Of a stretch of 64,000 bases of DNA, positions 56,995 to 64,000 are shown one piece after another. The stretch is taken from the NCBI GenBank assembly GCA_029782365.1, contig JAKOUW010000017.1, forward strand, positions 124,001 to 188,000. Direction: 5' to 3'. The notes under the pieces are model-generated. The model saw only the letters and a program-made list of their open reading frames with translations, did no database searches and was not told the DNA's origin. Both the position numbers and the translations under genes were made by a program. Each line of letters opens with the position of its first letter. Position 1 is the first letter of the stretch. This DNA is from Chloroflexota bacterium (GTDB lineage Bacteria > Chloroflexota > Anaerolineae > Anaerolineales > UBA4823).

Positions 56995-58529
56995 TCAGCC
57001 GGATTCAAGCGCGCCGCCTGCTCGAACACCGGGCGCATGGCGGCATAAGTGGCGCGGTAGAGTTGGTAATGATCTTCATAACACTGGCGGACAGCGGGGT
57101 TGGGGTCGAGCACTTCCACCAGGCGCACCGCATTCTGCGCGGCTTCCTGCAAAGAAGCGCACATCCCCAAACCAACCAGCGCCAGCATACCAGCGCCCAA
57201 AGCGGTTGTTTCGATGGTTTGCGGCAGGGCCACCGGCAGACCAGTGACATCCGCCTTGACCTGACGCAGCAGACGGCTGCGCGCTCCGCCGCCAACGGCC
57301 CGGATCTGGGCGAGCGGCAGGCCCACCGCCTGCAGTTGGTCGCAGATATCGCGCACGGCGTAGGCTGATCCTTCCAACAAAGCACGCACGAAGTGGCCGC
57401 GTGTGTGGGCCAGCGTGAAACCGGCGTACACGCCGCGCGCAGCGGCATTCCATTCAGGCGCCATGGCGCCCATCAGGCAGGGCAGGAAAATTAATCCTTC
57501 CGAACCGGGCGGCACGTGGGCGGCCTGCTCGTTGAGCACATCGTATGGGTTGCCGCCGGCGGCCGAGATCTGCTGGGCTTCCAGGCGGGCAAACTCATCG
57601 CGAAACCAGCGGTAATTTGCCCCTGAGACGAACCCAGGGTTCTCCAAAAGCCAGGCGCTGGCGTCGGCATGGCAGTGCGTCTCCACCAGGCCGGTCGGGT
57701 CAAACGCCGGGCTGGCGCTGGCGGCGCACACTGGCTCGGCTGTGCCGGCAATATCACACACTAACCCCGGCCGAGAGACGCCGGCTCCCAGGCAGGCGGC
57801 ATGTTCATCGCCGCTGCCCAGCACGAGCGGTAGGCCAACGGGCAGGCCGAGCCGTTCGGCAAGCGCTGGTTTCAAACCACCGATCACCCGCTGGGCGGGA
57901 AAAACAGGCGCCAGGGTGGTTTTCTCCAGCTCAAACGCCCGGCACAGTTCGTCCGACCACTGGCGGGTGCGCACATCCAGCAGCAGCGTGGAAGAGGCAT
58001 TGGAATAATCGACTCCCAGCTCACCGGTCAAGGCATAAGCCAGGTACGAGCCAGGCAGAAGGAAAAAACGGGTCAAATCCGTGATCTGCGGTTCATTGTC
58101 GTACAGCCAGCGGATTTTCGGCGCCACATGCGACGCATCCAGGTTGAGTCCGGAGAGCTCGAACAGGCGGTGCGGTTGCGCACGTTGGGCTGCCTGTTCG
58201 CACTGCGGGGTCGCACGCCGGTCCATCCAAATGATTGCCGGGCGCAGGGGACGGCCCGAGGCATCCACCGCCACCACCCCGTCCACCTGAGCAGCCAGGC
58301 CGATGCCCCGGATGGAGCTGGCCGGAGCGCCGGTCTGGCTGAGCAGGCTGAGCACAGCGCCGCTGAAAGCTTCCAACCAGGTTTCGGCGGGCTGTTCAGC
58401 CCAGGCAGGGCGCGGGTAGCTGATGGGGTATCCCACCGACGCTTCACCGCACAACTGCCCATCTGCAGACAACAAAATAACTTTCAGGCTCTGCGAGCCT
58501 AAATCGCATCCAATTACATAATCCATCAT
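56991..58529 (-). CDS. FGGY-family carbohydrate/polyol kinase
   Basis: The 512-residue protein is a two-domain FGGY kinase. The N-terminal phosphate loop is IGCDLGSQSLKVIL at 5-18, the middle contains QVDGVVAVDASGRPLRPAIIWMDRRA near 80-105, and the C-terminal half has GSGDEHAACLGAGV near 242-255 and the adenosine-motif AVGGGARSRLLRQVKADV near 412-429. The pattern is nearest to xylulokinase/glycerol-kinase-type members. It would phosphorylate a polyol or ketose. The stop overlaps the GlpA-like start, so kinase and dehydrogenase probably act in sequence. GGAG precedes ATG 58529; ATG 58526 is also possible. Confidence 0.93.
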   Translation of the reverse strand: MMDYVIGCDLGSQSLKVILLSADGQLCGEASVGYPISYPRPAWAEQPAETWLEAFSGAVLSLLSQTGAPASSIRGIGLAAQVDGVVAVDASGRPLRPAIIWMDRRATPQCEQAAQRAQPHRLFELSGLNLDASHVAPKIRWLYDNEPQITDLTRFFLLPGSYLAYALTGELGVDYSNASSTLLLDVRTRQWSDELCRAFELEKTTLAPVFPAQRVIGGLKPALAERLGLPVGLPLVLGSGDEHAACLGAGVSRPGLVCDIAGTAEPVCAASASPAFDPTGLVETHCHADASAWLLENPGFVSGANYRWFRDEFARLEAQQISAAGGNPYDVLNEQAAHVPPGSEGLIFLPCLMGAMAPEWNAAARGVYAGFTLAHTRGHFVRALLEGSAYAVRDICDQLQAVGLPLAQIRAVGGGARSRLLRQVKADVTGLPVALPQTIETTALGAGMLALVGLGMCASLQEAAQNAVRLVEVLDPNPAVRQCYEDHYQLYRATYAAMRPVFEQAARLNPAE

Positions 58530-58557
58530 GGCTGCTCCAACGGGCAGCGGAGGGCGA

Positions 58558-59352
58558 TTAGCCGTCCAGGTTGCTCAGGTGGTCGGCGCGCTCCACTTCT
58601 TCGACATCGTTGTACCACTGCATGCGCGGGCCAACTGCCGCCCGCGCTTTCCATTTGAGCGTCTTGGGGGCTTTTTCGATCATACTCTCCAACTGGCTGA
58701 TGCGCTCATTGATCAACTCGCTGTCTTTTTGAGTGAACAAGTCTTTGTAGCGCGGGATGCCCTGGCGAATTTTCCCCAGGTTCAGCGTAGTGGTGTAATA
58801 AAAGCCCCAATCTTTGCTCATGATATCGGCAATGTACTTGCCGTTGATGGTCTCATTTTCATGGTCGCCAACCGGGTGTTCGGCAAAAAGCATCAGCATA
58901 TCGCGCACGTCTTTTTCATTCAGTTTGACAATCTGCAGCTTCTCCAGCGTCAGGTCTGCCAGGGTGATCGTGGGTGAGTCGAGTCCCAGGCGGCTGCGAA
59001 AATTCACCAGGTGACACATGTTCAGCTCATCTTCGAAAATATCCACATGCAAACCCGTCTCAGGGTTTTCATAGATATGGCGACCAGCGAACAGGCCTGG
59101 GGTGAGCGAGGCCTGGTGACGGTTTGTATTGAAATGGTCGGTCGCAAAAAAGCGTTCGATTCGTTCGCCTTCTTTCGAGTAACCGGCAAAATCAATATCG
59201 GTAATATCCCGGCCCATGGCAATGTGGACATGCACATGCTCTGGGCAGTGAATACGAAAAGCCGTCGCGCCCAGCACGCGCAGGGTGAGGCCTGCTTTCT
59301 GGGCTTTTTCGACGATCAACTTCGCTTCGGCGACATAATCAAACGTTTGCAT
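58558..59352 (-). CDS. Nucleotidyltransferase-fold protein, AbiEii-like
   Basis: The 264-residue protein shows a nucleotidyltransferase-type signature near the N-terminus: LRVLGATAF at about 24-32, then GRDITDIDFAGYS near 47-59, comparable to the (R/K)xTxDIDF motif of AbiEii/MNT-like proteins. The rest is helical with a DLTLEKLQIVKLNEKDVRDM stretch near 132-151, typical of that family's second domain. No AbiEi-like partner is present, so a toxin role is not indicated. Its function in this sugar-type operon is unknown. It is 28 bases upstream of the FGGY kinase. Confidence 0.65.
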   Translation of the reverse strand: MQTFDYVAEAKLIVEKAQKAGLTLRVLGATAFRIHCPEHVHVHIAMGRDITDIDFAGYSKEGERIERFFATDHFNTNRHQASLTPGLFAGRHIYENPETGLHVDIFEDELNMCHLVNFRSRLGLDSPTITLADLTLEKLQIVKLNEKDVRDMLMLFAEHPVGDHENETINGKYIADIMSKDWGFYYTTTLNLGKIRQGIPRYKDLFTQKDSELINERISQLESMIEKAPKTLKWKARAAVGPRMQWYNDVEEVERADHLSNLDG

Positions 59353-59422
59353 ATCTTAGTCCTGAAATGAATAGACGGTTGGAAAGCTTCCTGATTCTAC
59401 ACCACAAAATCAAAACGCACGC

Positions 59423-60394
59423 TTAATTCTGGGTGAAGGTGTAATTCTCCAAACCCTTCTTGGAGAACTCCAACACTACGCCGCGCAGCACACCCTCGCC
59501 ATATTCCGAACCGGGGTTGATGCACATCGTACGACCCAGTTTTTGCGCCGAGCGGCTTTCGTGTATGTGGCCGTGCACCCCCAGCAGGGGTTGATAAGTT
59601 TCAATTGCCTTGCGCACGGCTTTACTGCCCACCGGCACCATTTTGAAGCCGCCTGCCAGTGAGAGTTTGGGGGTCAGGTTTTCGTCCAGTTCAGGGGCGA
59701 TGTCCAGGTTGGTGTCAAACGGCGGCACATGCAAGTTAAAGACAGCCTGGGACGGATTTTTTAACTTTTTCACCAGGCTTTCGATGATCGCATACAGCTC
59801 ATCCTCAGGCTTGTCGCGCGGGCACTGCCAGGGAGTCTGGTTGGCAGCGCCAACGTTGATCATTTCGTGGTCATCATCAAGCTGGATGATGCGCCCATCG
59901 ACATTTTGGATAATGTCGGAGGCTCGGAAGACCGAATCAATTTCGTACGGATCATCGTTGCCGGGCTGCACATAACAGTGGATGCCGGTGCCGCGCAGGC
60001 GCTCCTCAGCGATATCCAGCCAGCGCGCCAGGCGCTCCTTGGCCAGCACGGCGAAGCGCTTTTCAACCAGGCTGCGATCTTCTTTGAAAGCCTGGACTTC
60101 CTCGGGCGTGAGGCGCGTCGGATACAGTCCGCTGTTTTCGAAATTCAATTCCAGCTTTTGCAGTTCATCTGCATCGTTGATATCGTACAGCTTGCCCAGA
60201 TAATTGGCGCTGTAGCGCCCACCGCCCTGGCTGACAATGGGCACGATCATCTTACCGATCATATCGCCACCCAGGATCAAGGCCTGGGCTTCGTAAAATT
60301 TGCCCGCGTTGATAAACTTCTTGAAGACAACCGTCGCTCCATGCAGGTCGGTAGTGAAAAAGACCCGGGTGTTTTTCTTTCCAAACAGCGGCAC
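59423..60394 (-). CDS. Calcineurin-like metallophosphoesterase
   Basis: The 323-residue protein contains the metal-binding motifs of the family: TDLHG near 14-18, GGDMIG near 42-47, GNDD near 145-148 and GVHGHIHESR near 273-282. It likely hydrolyses a phosphoester in the cytoplasm (no signal peptide). The substrate may be a phosphorylated intermediate of this operon. A long insert with helical character (about 65-135) distinguishes it from minimal members. It lies 70 bases upstream of the nucleotidyltransferase-like gene. Confidence 0.88.
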   Translation of the reverse strand: MPLFGKKNTRVFFTTDLHGATVVFKKFINAGKFYEAQALILGGDMIGKMIVPIVSQGGGRYSANYLGKLYDINDADELQKLELNFENSGLYPTRLTPEEVQAFKEDRSLVEKRFAVLAKERLARWLDIAEERLRGTGIHCYVQPGNDDPYEIDSVFRASDIIQNVDGRIIQLDDDHEMINVGAANQTPWQCPRDKPEDELYAIIESLVKKLKNPSQAVFNLHVPPFDTNLDIAPELDENLTPKLSLAGGFKMVPVGSKAVRKAIETYQPLLGVHGHIHESRSAQKLGRTMCINPGSEYGEGVLRGVVLEFSKKGLENYTFTQN

Positions 60395-60416
60395 AACAGC
60401 CTCCTTTGGTGAGATC

Positions 60417-60449
60417 TGGCGCAGCGCAGATGCGCCGCGCTGCGCCAGT
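60417..60449 (-). other. Intercistronic hairpin before the metallophosphoesterase
   Basis: CTGGCGCAGCG (60417-60427) pairs perfectly with CGCTGCGCCAG (60439-60449). On the minus strand no T-run follows, so it is probably a processing or stability hairpin between the permease and the phosphoesterase. Confidence 0.5.
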
Positions 60450-60471
60450 GAATAGATGGGTAGTGATAAAG

Positions 60472-62121
60472 TTAATCGGGCGGAATTTCTTTAAAGCGCC
60501 GCTCGAAAGCTGTGCCGCGCCGTTTGTTCATCACAACGGCAACATAGTATAGGATGATGGGCAAGATCATGTAGAAACCAAAGGAGAAGGCCAGGCCCTG
60601 CCAGGGGAACGTGCTGATATCACCGGTGAACGCCGGCACGATGGTGAAGTACACCGCCAGCAGGCTGATCACCAGGCCAGCCGCACCGGCAATCACCAAC
60701 CAGGGAACTCCAAAGATGCTCTGGCGGGTGATGGCGGGAGCTTTCTCCCAGATATCCTTGCGCCGCCAGGGGAAAGCCATGGCCGCGATGCTGAGGAAAA
60801 TCCAGCCGAAGAACCAGATGGTGATGGTGTAAACCTGGTAAGCTGAGAGCACCGGAGTGATGCAGTTCACGGTGAATTGCAGCCAGGAGATGACAAAACC
60901 GAACAGCACGGCATACACAGGCGATCCGCGGCGGTTGACTTCGTTCAGCTTCTCGGGCAGCATACCATCGAAGGCATAGGCGAACACGTTGCGCACGGGC
61001 GCAAACGCCAGGCCCATGGCGCCAACCCAGTTGATCAGGCCCCAGGCGAACGGTCCACCCAGCAGCAGTAAGAGTGGGTTCTGCGTGGCATAAACCAGCA
61101 GGAAGGGTGTCTGGGGGAAGGAGCCAAAAATGGGCACATCCGCACCTTTGGCATTCAACATCGAGATGGCTTCCATCAAATCTTTACCGAAGCCATGGTA
61201 AGTGACATAGGTAAAGATCTGGTAGTAGATGATGAACAGGATTACGGAGCCGTACTGTGCCAGCGGTTGGGCTTTGTCAACGCGTTTGATCTCACCGGCT
61301 ATGTTGGCCGAATACGTTGAGCCCAGGCAGGTCAGGTTCATGAACGTCATGCCAGCCATGACGGTGGCGGCGATGGACATGGCGCCGGGCGCCCAACCCA
61401 ACTCTTGCGCCTTGGCGAACACTTGTTGGTAATCGATGTTCTGAACCAGCATCATGCCCTTGTGCACCACATCCGGGTTGACTGAGAGCAGAACACCGGC
61501 ATACACCGCCAGCATGATCCAGGTCAGCACCATGGCTGCCCAGACAAAGCGCATGAAGATCTTGGTGCCCAGGTAGATGACGTAGAAGGAAAGCATCAAG
61601 GAGATGGTGCCGACGATCCAGGCCAGCCAGGAACCCTGGGTTTGCGACAAATTCAAACCGATGTTCGTCAAGGCCTGGTTCTTATAGATCAGGCCGAATT
61701 GGGTCAGGGTGTGCCCAAAACCCCAGTTGACCACGAAGTTGGTGTTGTTGCCCTGCCAGTTAAGCCCAACGATGGTCAGCGTCCAGGAGGCGATGAAGCC
61801 CAGGAAAGGATGCAGGACGCGGCTGATGTAAATATATTCGCCGCCAGAGCGGGGCATGGCTGAAGAGAAATAGGTGTAGATCGCCGCGAAGGGGATCAAG
61901 GTCAGCATGAACATGATAGAGATCTGCATCTGGGCGCCGGCATACAGCGTGACTGCCCACAGCAAATAGAAGCTGGCCTGGGTAATGTTCGGAGCGACGA
62001 ATGAATAAGCCAGGGCCGTCCACGGGCTCACCACCCGGGTCAGGCCAGAAGCACGCCGCGAGAAAACCTCGCCAGCCTGGGCTGCAGCCGACTGCGCTGC
62101 ATTAGTCGTAGAATCACTCAT
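60472..62121 (-). CDS. APC-superfamily permease
   Basis: The 549-residue protein has about 12-13 membrane helices and the amino acid-polyamine-organocation plan. A glycine-rich unwound region comes early (SPWTALAYSFVAPNITQA), followed by PRSGGEYIYISRVLHPFLGFIASW near 92-115 and a conserved LAFAPVRNVFAYAFDGMLPEKLNEVNRRGSPVYAV near 365-400. It likely imports a small substrate by proton or sodium coupling. Its place between an aldolase and a phosphoesterase gene suggests a sugar-like or amino-compound substrate. A frame begins at TTG 62136, but GGAGGAG lies just before ATG 62121. Confidence 0.9.
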   Translation of the reverse strand: MSDSTTNAAQSAAAQAGEVFSRRASGLTRVVSPWTALAYSFVAPNITQASFYLLWAVTLYAGAQMQISIMFMLTLIPFAAIYTYFSSAMPRSGGEYIYISRVLHPFLGFIASWTLTIVGLNWQGNNTNFVVNWGFGHTLTQFGLIYKNQALTNIGLNLSQTQGSWLAWIVGTISLMLSFYVIYLGTKIFMRFVWAAMVLTWIMLAVYAGVLLSVNPDVVHKGMMLVQNIDYQQVFAKAQELGWAPGAMSIAATVMAGMTFMNLTCLGSTYSANIAGEIKRVDKAQPLAQYGSVILFIIYYQIFTYVTYHGFGKDLMEAISMLNAKGADVPIFGSFPQTPFLLVYATQNPLLLLLGGPFAWGLINWVGAMGLAFAPVRNVFAYAFDGMLPEKLNEVNRRGSPVYAVLFGFVISWLQFTVNCITPVLSAYQVYTITIWFFGWIFLSIAAMAFPWRRKDIWEKAPAITRQSIFGVPWLVIAGAAGLVISLLAVYFTIVPAFTGDISTFPWQGLAFSFGFYMILPIILYYVAVVMNKRRGTAFERRFKEIPPD

Positions 62122-62234
62122 AACATACTCCTCCAAGTCCGAACGAATGGGTTTCTCAAAGAGATGAGAAACAGGAAGAAAGGCCGGTACAGTTGGTAAG
62201 AAAGAATAAACGAAGTTTGCTTATACAAGCCTCC

Positions 62235-63062
62235 TTATCTGGTCTTCTCGGTCAGTTCATCCAGGGCCTGCCTGGCGGGCCAGTTGTCGCGAAAGACGCG
62301 GCTGATGGCCTCGGTGATTGCCTGGGGATGGCTGTGTTGGAAGATATTGCGACCAACCGAGCAGCCCACCGCACCCACGGCGCGCGCCTGGGCCATGCGA
62401 GTGAGCAGTTCTTCATCTGAGATCAGCGAACCGCCAGCCAGCACCACCGGTTTGTTGCAGGCCCGGATGATCTCACCGAAGGATTTTTGGTCACCGCTCC
62501 AATTCACTTTGACGATATCCGCGCCCAGTTCGGCGCACAGGCGTGCATTGCGCTTCAGGTAACCCACGCCCAACTCCTGCGTCATGCTGTCCAGGCTCTG
62601 GTAAGCATTGGGGTATTCTGCTTCGGCAATCAACGGCATGCCCTTAAATTCGCAGGTTTCGCCAACTTCGGAAACGTATTGGATCATCTCGGGCTCGTTC
62701 TCGCCAGCCAGGGCAACGTAAACGACCACCGCATCGGCGCCGATACGCAGGGCTTCTTCAACGGAACCGATTGGAGTGATCACCGCGCCAGACGGGCGGC
62801 CTGCCGAGGAAGCGGTCAGCATCAAGGCCAGGGATGTGTCGCGGCTGAAATGTTCAACATACTGCTTGACCACCCCTCGGCTGAGCATGAGCACGTTTGC
62901 GCCGCCGGTAATGGCTTCTTTTACCCGGCTGTTGGTGTCGTAAAGTCCATCCAGGAAGACGGGCGAGGTCATGCCATGGTCGATGGCACAAATCAGGCAG
63001 GTGTTGGTCTCTTGTTGGATCAGGCGGTTCAGGCGGATTTTTTTACCAGTTATGGCAGACAT
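62235..63062 (-). CDS. DhnA/LsrF-type class I aldolase
   Basis: The 275-residue TIM-barrel protein matches the DeoC/FbaB/LsrF group of Schiff-base aldolases. Markers are CAIDHGMTSP near 25-34, GADAVVVYVALAGENE near 108-123, the probable Schiff-base Lys in GADIVKVNWSGD near 182-193, VVLAGGS near 209-215 and GRNIFQH near 238-244. It may split a phosphorylated ketose or related 2-oxo compound. The reading frame extends to 63128, but GGAGG ten bases before ATG 63062 and family length favour the shorter form. It lies 28 bases after the GntR gene and has FGGY kinase neighbours on both sides of the block, recalling LsrK/LsrF pairings. Confidence 0.87.
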   Translation of the reverse strand: MSAITGKKIRLNRLIQQETNTCLICAIDHGMTSPVFLDGLYDTNSRVKEAITGGANVLMLSRGVVKQYVEHFSRDTSLALMLTASSAGRPSGAVITPIGSVEEALRIGADAVVVYVALAGENEPEMIQYVSEVGETCEFKGMPLIAEAEYPNAYQSLDSMTQELGVGYLKRNARLCAELGADIVKVNWSGDQKSFGEIIRACNKPVVLAGGSLISDEELLTRMAQARAVGAVGCSVGRNIFQHSHPQAITEAISRVFRDNWPARQALDELTEKTR

Positions 63063-63090
63063 GGATGTTACACCTCCAGAGGAAAATGGT

Positions 63091-63852
63091 TTACCAGTTC
63101 GGCCCGCGTCGGTTGAGGGTGAACTCAAATGCGTCAGGCCGGTGATATTCGATAGAATACAGGACCGGATGGTCTTGCGCGTCGAAATCCGTTTGAGCGA
63201 TGTACAACAGCGGCGAGCCCTGCTTGACGCGCAGGCGCAAGGCCAGGTCGCTGGAGGCCAGTATGGGCTTCAATACAGCCTGGCCGTGGGTAATTTTGAT
63301 GTTCAGGTATGTTTCCAGGTACTGGTAAAACGAAAGCTGGGCAAGCTGCAGAGTTTCGATCTTGTGCTCGCCTAGCACCGACTGGCTGGTGATATCGCGC
63401 GACCAGACAACCGGGACATCGTCGGCGGTGCGCACGCGCTCCAACACCACCACCGGAGCGGCGCGGGCAATGCGCAGGGCGTCCGCCACAGCCTGGCTGG
63501 CTTTTTCATTGTACAAGACGACATCCAATGCCCCAGGCGTGTACCCGGCCTGCTTGATCATTTCCGAGATGCCGAAGTTGTAGCTCAAGTCTTTGCGGAT
63601 GGCAAGTGCGTTGACATACGTGCCCAGACCGCGACGGCGGGTAATGAACTGCTGTTCCTCCAGGGTGCGCAGAGCTTCGCGCAAGGTGGTGCGCGAAACG
63701 CCCAGCATGGTGATCAATTCCAGCTCGGAGGGAAGCTGGCTGCCAGCGGGGAAATCGCCGCGCTCAATGGCGGCGCGCAGCGCTTCCGCGGTGGCGGTGG
63801 TCAGGGTGGTCCTGCCGGCTGTGATCACGCTCAGGCCTTGTTTCTTGTCCAT
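63091..63852 (-). CDS. GntR-family regulator, HutC/UTRA subfamily
   Basis: The 253-residue protein has an N-terminal winged helix (about 15-80, with LPSELELITMLGVSRTTLREALRTLEEQQFI) and a C-terminal UTRA ligand domain (about 95-250) with YLNIKITHGQAVLKPILAS and YSIEYHRPDAFEF. UTRA domains bind sugars or sugar phosphates, which fits control of this kinase/aldolase block. ATG 63852 has TTGAGG upstream; the longer frame to 63900 runs into the kinase gene. It follows the FGGY kinase stop by seven bases and precedes the aldolase by 28. Confidence 0.93.
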   Translation of the reverse strand: MDKKQGLSVITAGRTTLTTATAEALRAAIERGDFPAGSQLPSELELITMLGVSRTTLREALRTLEEQQFITRRRGLGTYVNALAIRKDLSYNFGISEMIKQAGYTPGALDVVLYNEKASQAVADALRIARAAPVVVLERVRTADDVPVVWSRDITSQSVLGEHKIETLQLAQLSFYQYLETYLNIKITHGQAVLKPILASSDLALRLRVKQGSPLLYIAQTDFDAQDHPVLYSIEYHRPDAFEFTLNRRGPNW

Positions 63853-63859
63853 GTCTGCC

Positions 63860-64000
63860 TCAAGCCGCCGCGCTGCGCTCGAACAAAGGGCACAGCGCAT
63901 CGTAGAGGCTTACATAGGTGGCAAAGGCCTCGTCCAGCCGGGCGTAATTGGTGGGCTGGGGCTCGAAACGCTGCTTGATCTGCACCATCTGGCCGGCGGC
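63860..64000 (-). CDS. FGGY-type kinase, C-terminal fragment (cut by window edge)
   Basis: The last 46 codons of a leftward gene are visible. The peptide ...MVQIKQRFEPQP...YARLDEAFATYVSLYDALCPLFER is typical of the extreme C-terminus of xylulokinase-type FGGY kinases. It ends in TGA at 63862-63860, seven bases before the GntR start, so it is probably the first visible gene of the same operon. The catalytic part is outside the window. Confidence 0.65.
   Translation of the reverse strand, partial: AAGQMVQIKQRFEPQPTNYARLDEAFATYVSLYDALCPLFERSAAA

Noticed and set aside
58558..59352. AbiE-type toxin-antitoxin system
   Set aside because: Only a nucleotidyltransferase-like gene is present; no AbiEi-like antitoxin is adjacent, and the context is metabolic.
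1..64000. CRISPR arrays, insertion sequences, prophage, tRNA or rRNA genes
   Set aside because: No regularly spaced repeats, transposase or phage genes, or recognisable tRNA/rRNA cores were found on reading; a covariance-model scan was not possible here.

Overview
The window looks like a chromosomal segment of a moderately GC-rich bacterium, most likely a Chloroflexota of the Anaerolineae type. That assignment is inference from gene style: a very large multi-GAF histidine kinase, secreted proteins with PTPTNT-type linkers, a triple COG4315-type lipoprotein, a fused DppD-DppF ATPase, and corrinoid methyltransferase genes of the MttB family without pyrrolysine. No rRNA, tRNA, CRISPR array, transposase or phage gene was recognised.

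Layout. 1-950: start of a PLP-dependent decarboxylase (cut by the window edge) and an MgtC-family membrane protein. 976-16031: a catabolic island around a GntR regulator and a divergent promoter pair. Leftward lie the regulator, a corrinoid protein, a PanB-like enzyme and an aminotransferase. Rightward lie a Tat lipoprotein solute-binding protein, an MttB-family methyltransferase, a Dpp/Opp-type ABC transporter, a Cys/Met-metabolism PLP enzyme, an Asp/Glu-racemase-like protein and a second MttB-family protein. The set reads as uptake and demethylation of a quaternary amine or N-methylated compound. 16046-20319: a DinB-like protein and two divergent secreted proteins, one with a CxxCH motif and a Ca-binding loop, the other with about 14 propeller-type repeats. 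20395-22832: an M-box (Mg2+) riboswitch with a terminator ahead of an NRAMP-related transporter, and a convergent membrane protein. 22952-25732: an ECF sigma factor (probably leaderless), a RskA-like anti-sigma factor and a lipoprotein.

25865-46005: a 20 kb leftward run of 11 closely spaced genes that mixes signalling with lipid-type enzymes. Signalling genes are an 8-PAS histidine kinase, a DUF4388 protein, an MglA-like GTPase, a receiver with a degenerate GGDEF domain, an 11-GAF kinase of 2610 residues and a CheY-like receiver. Enzyme-like genes are two alpha/beta hydrolases (one lacking its nucleophile), a V4R protein, a left-handed beta-helix protein and a homologue of cyanobacterial acyl-ACP reductase. 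46100-51793: a TPP riboswitch drives thiamine pyrophosphokinase, ThiB, ThiP, ThiQ and an APH-type kinase. 51927-52865: a quinone-oxidoreductase-like protein.

52917-64000: a leftward polyol or sugar-phosphate block. It contains an FGGY kinase C-terminus (window edge), a GntR/UTRA regulator, a DhnA-type aldolase, an APC permease, a metallophosphoesterase, a nucleotidyltransferase-like protein and a second FGGY kinase. These are followed by a GlpA-like flavoprotein translationally coupled to SdhB-, SdhC- and SdhD-like subunits, and a glycerol-1-phosphate dehydrogenase homologue. The GlpA-SdhBCD arrangement looks like a hybrid, quinone-reducing polyol-phosphate dehydrogenase. It is the most unusual enzyme assembly in the window, together with the MttB/PanB island and the kinase/acyl-reductase operon.
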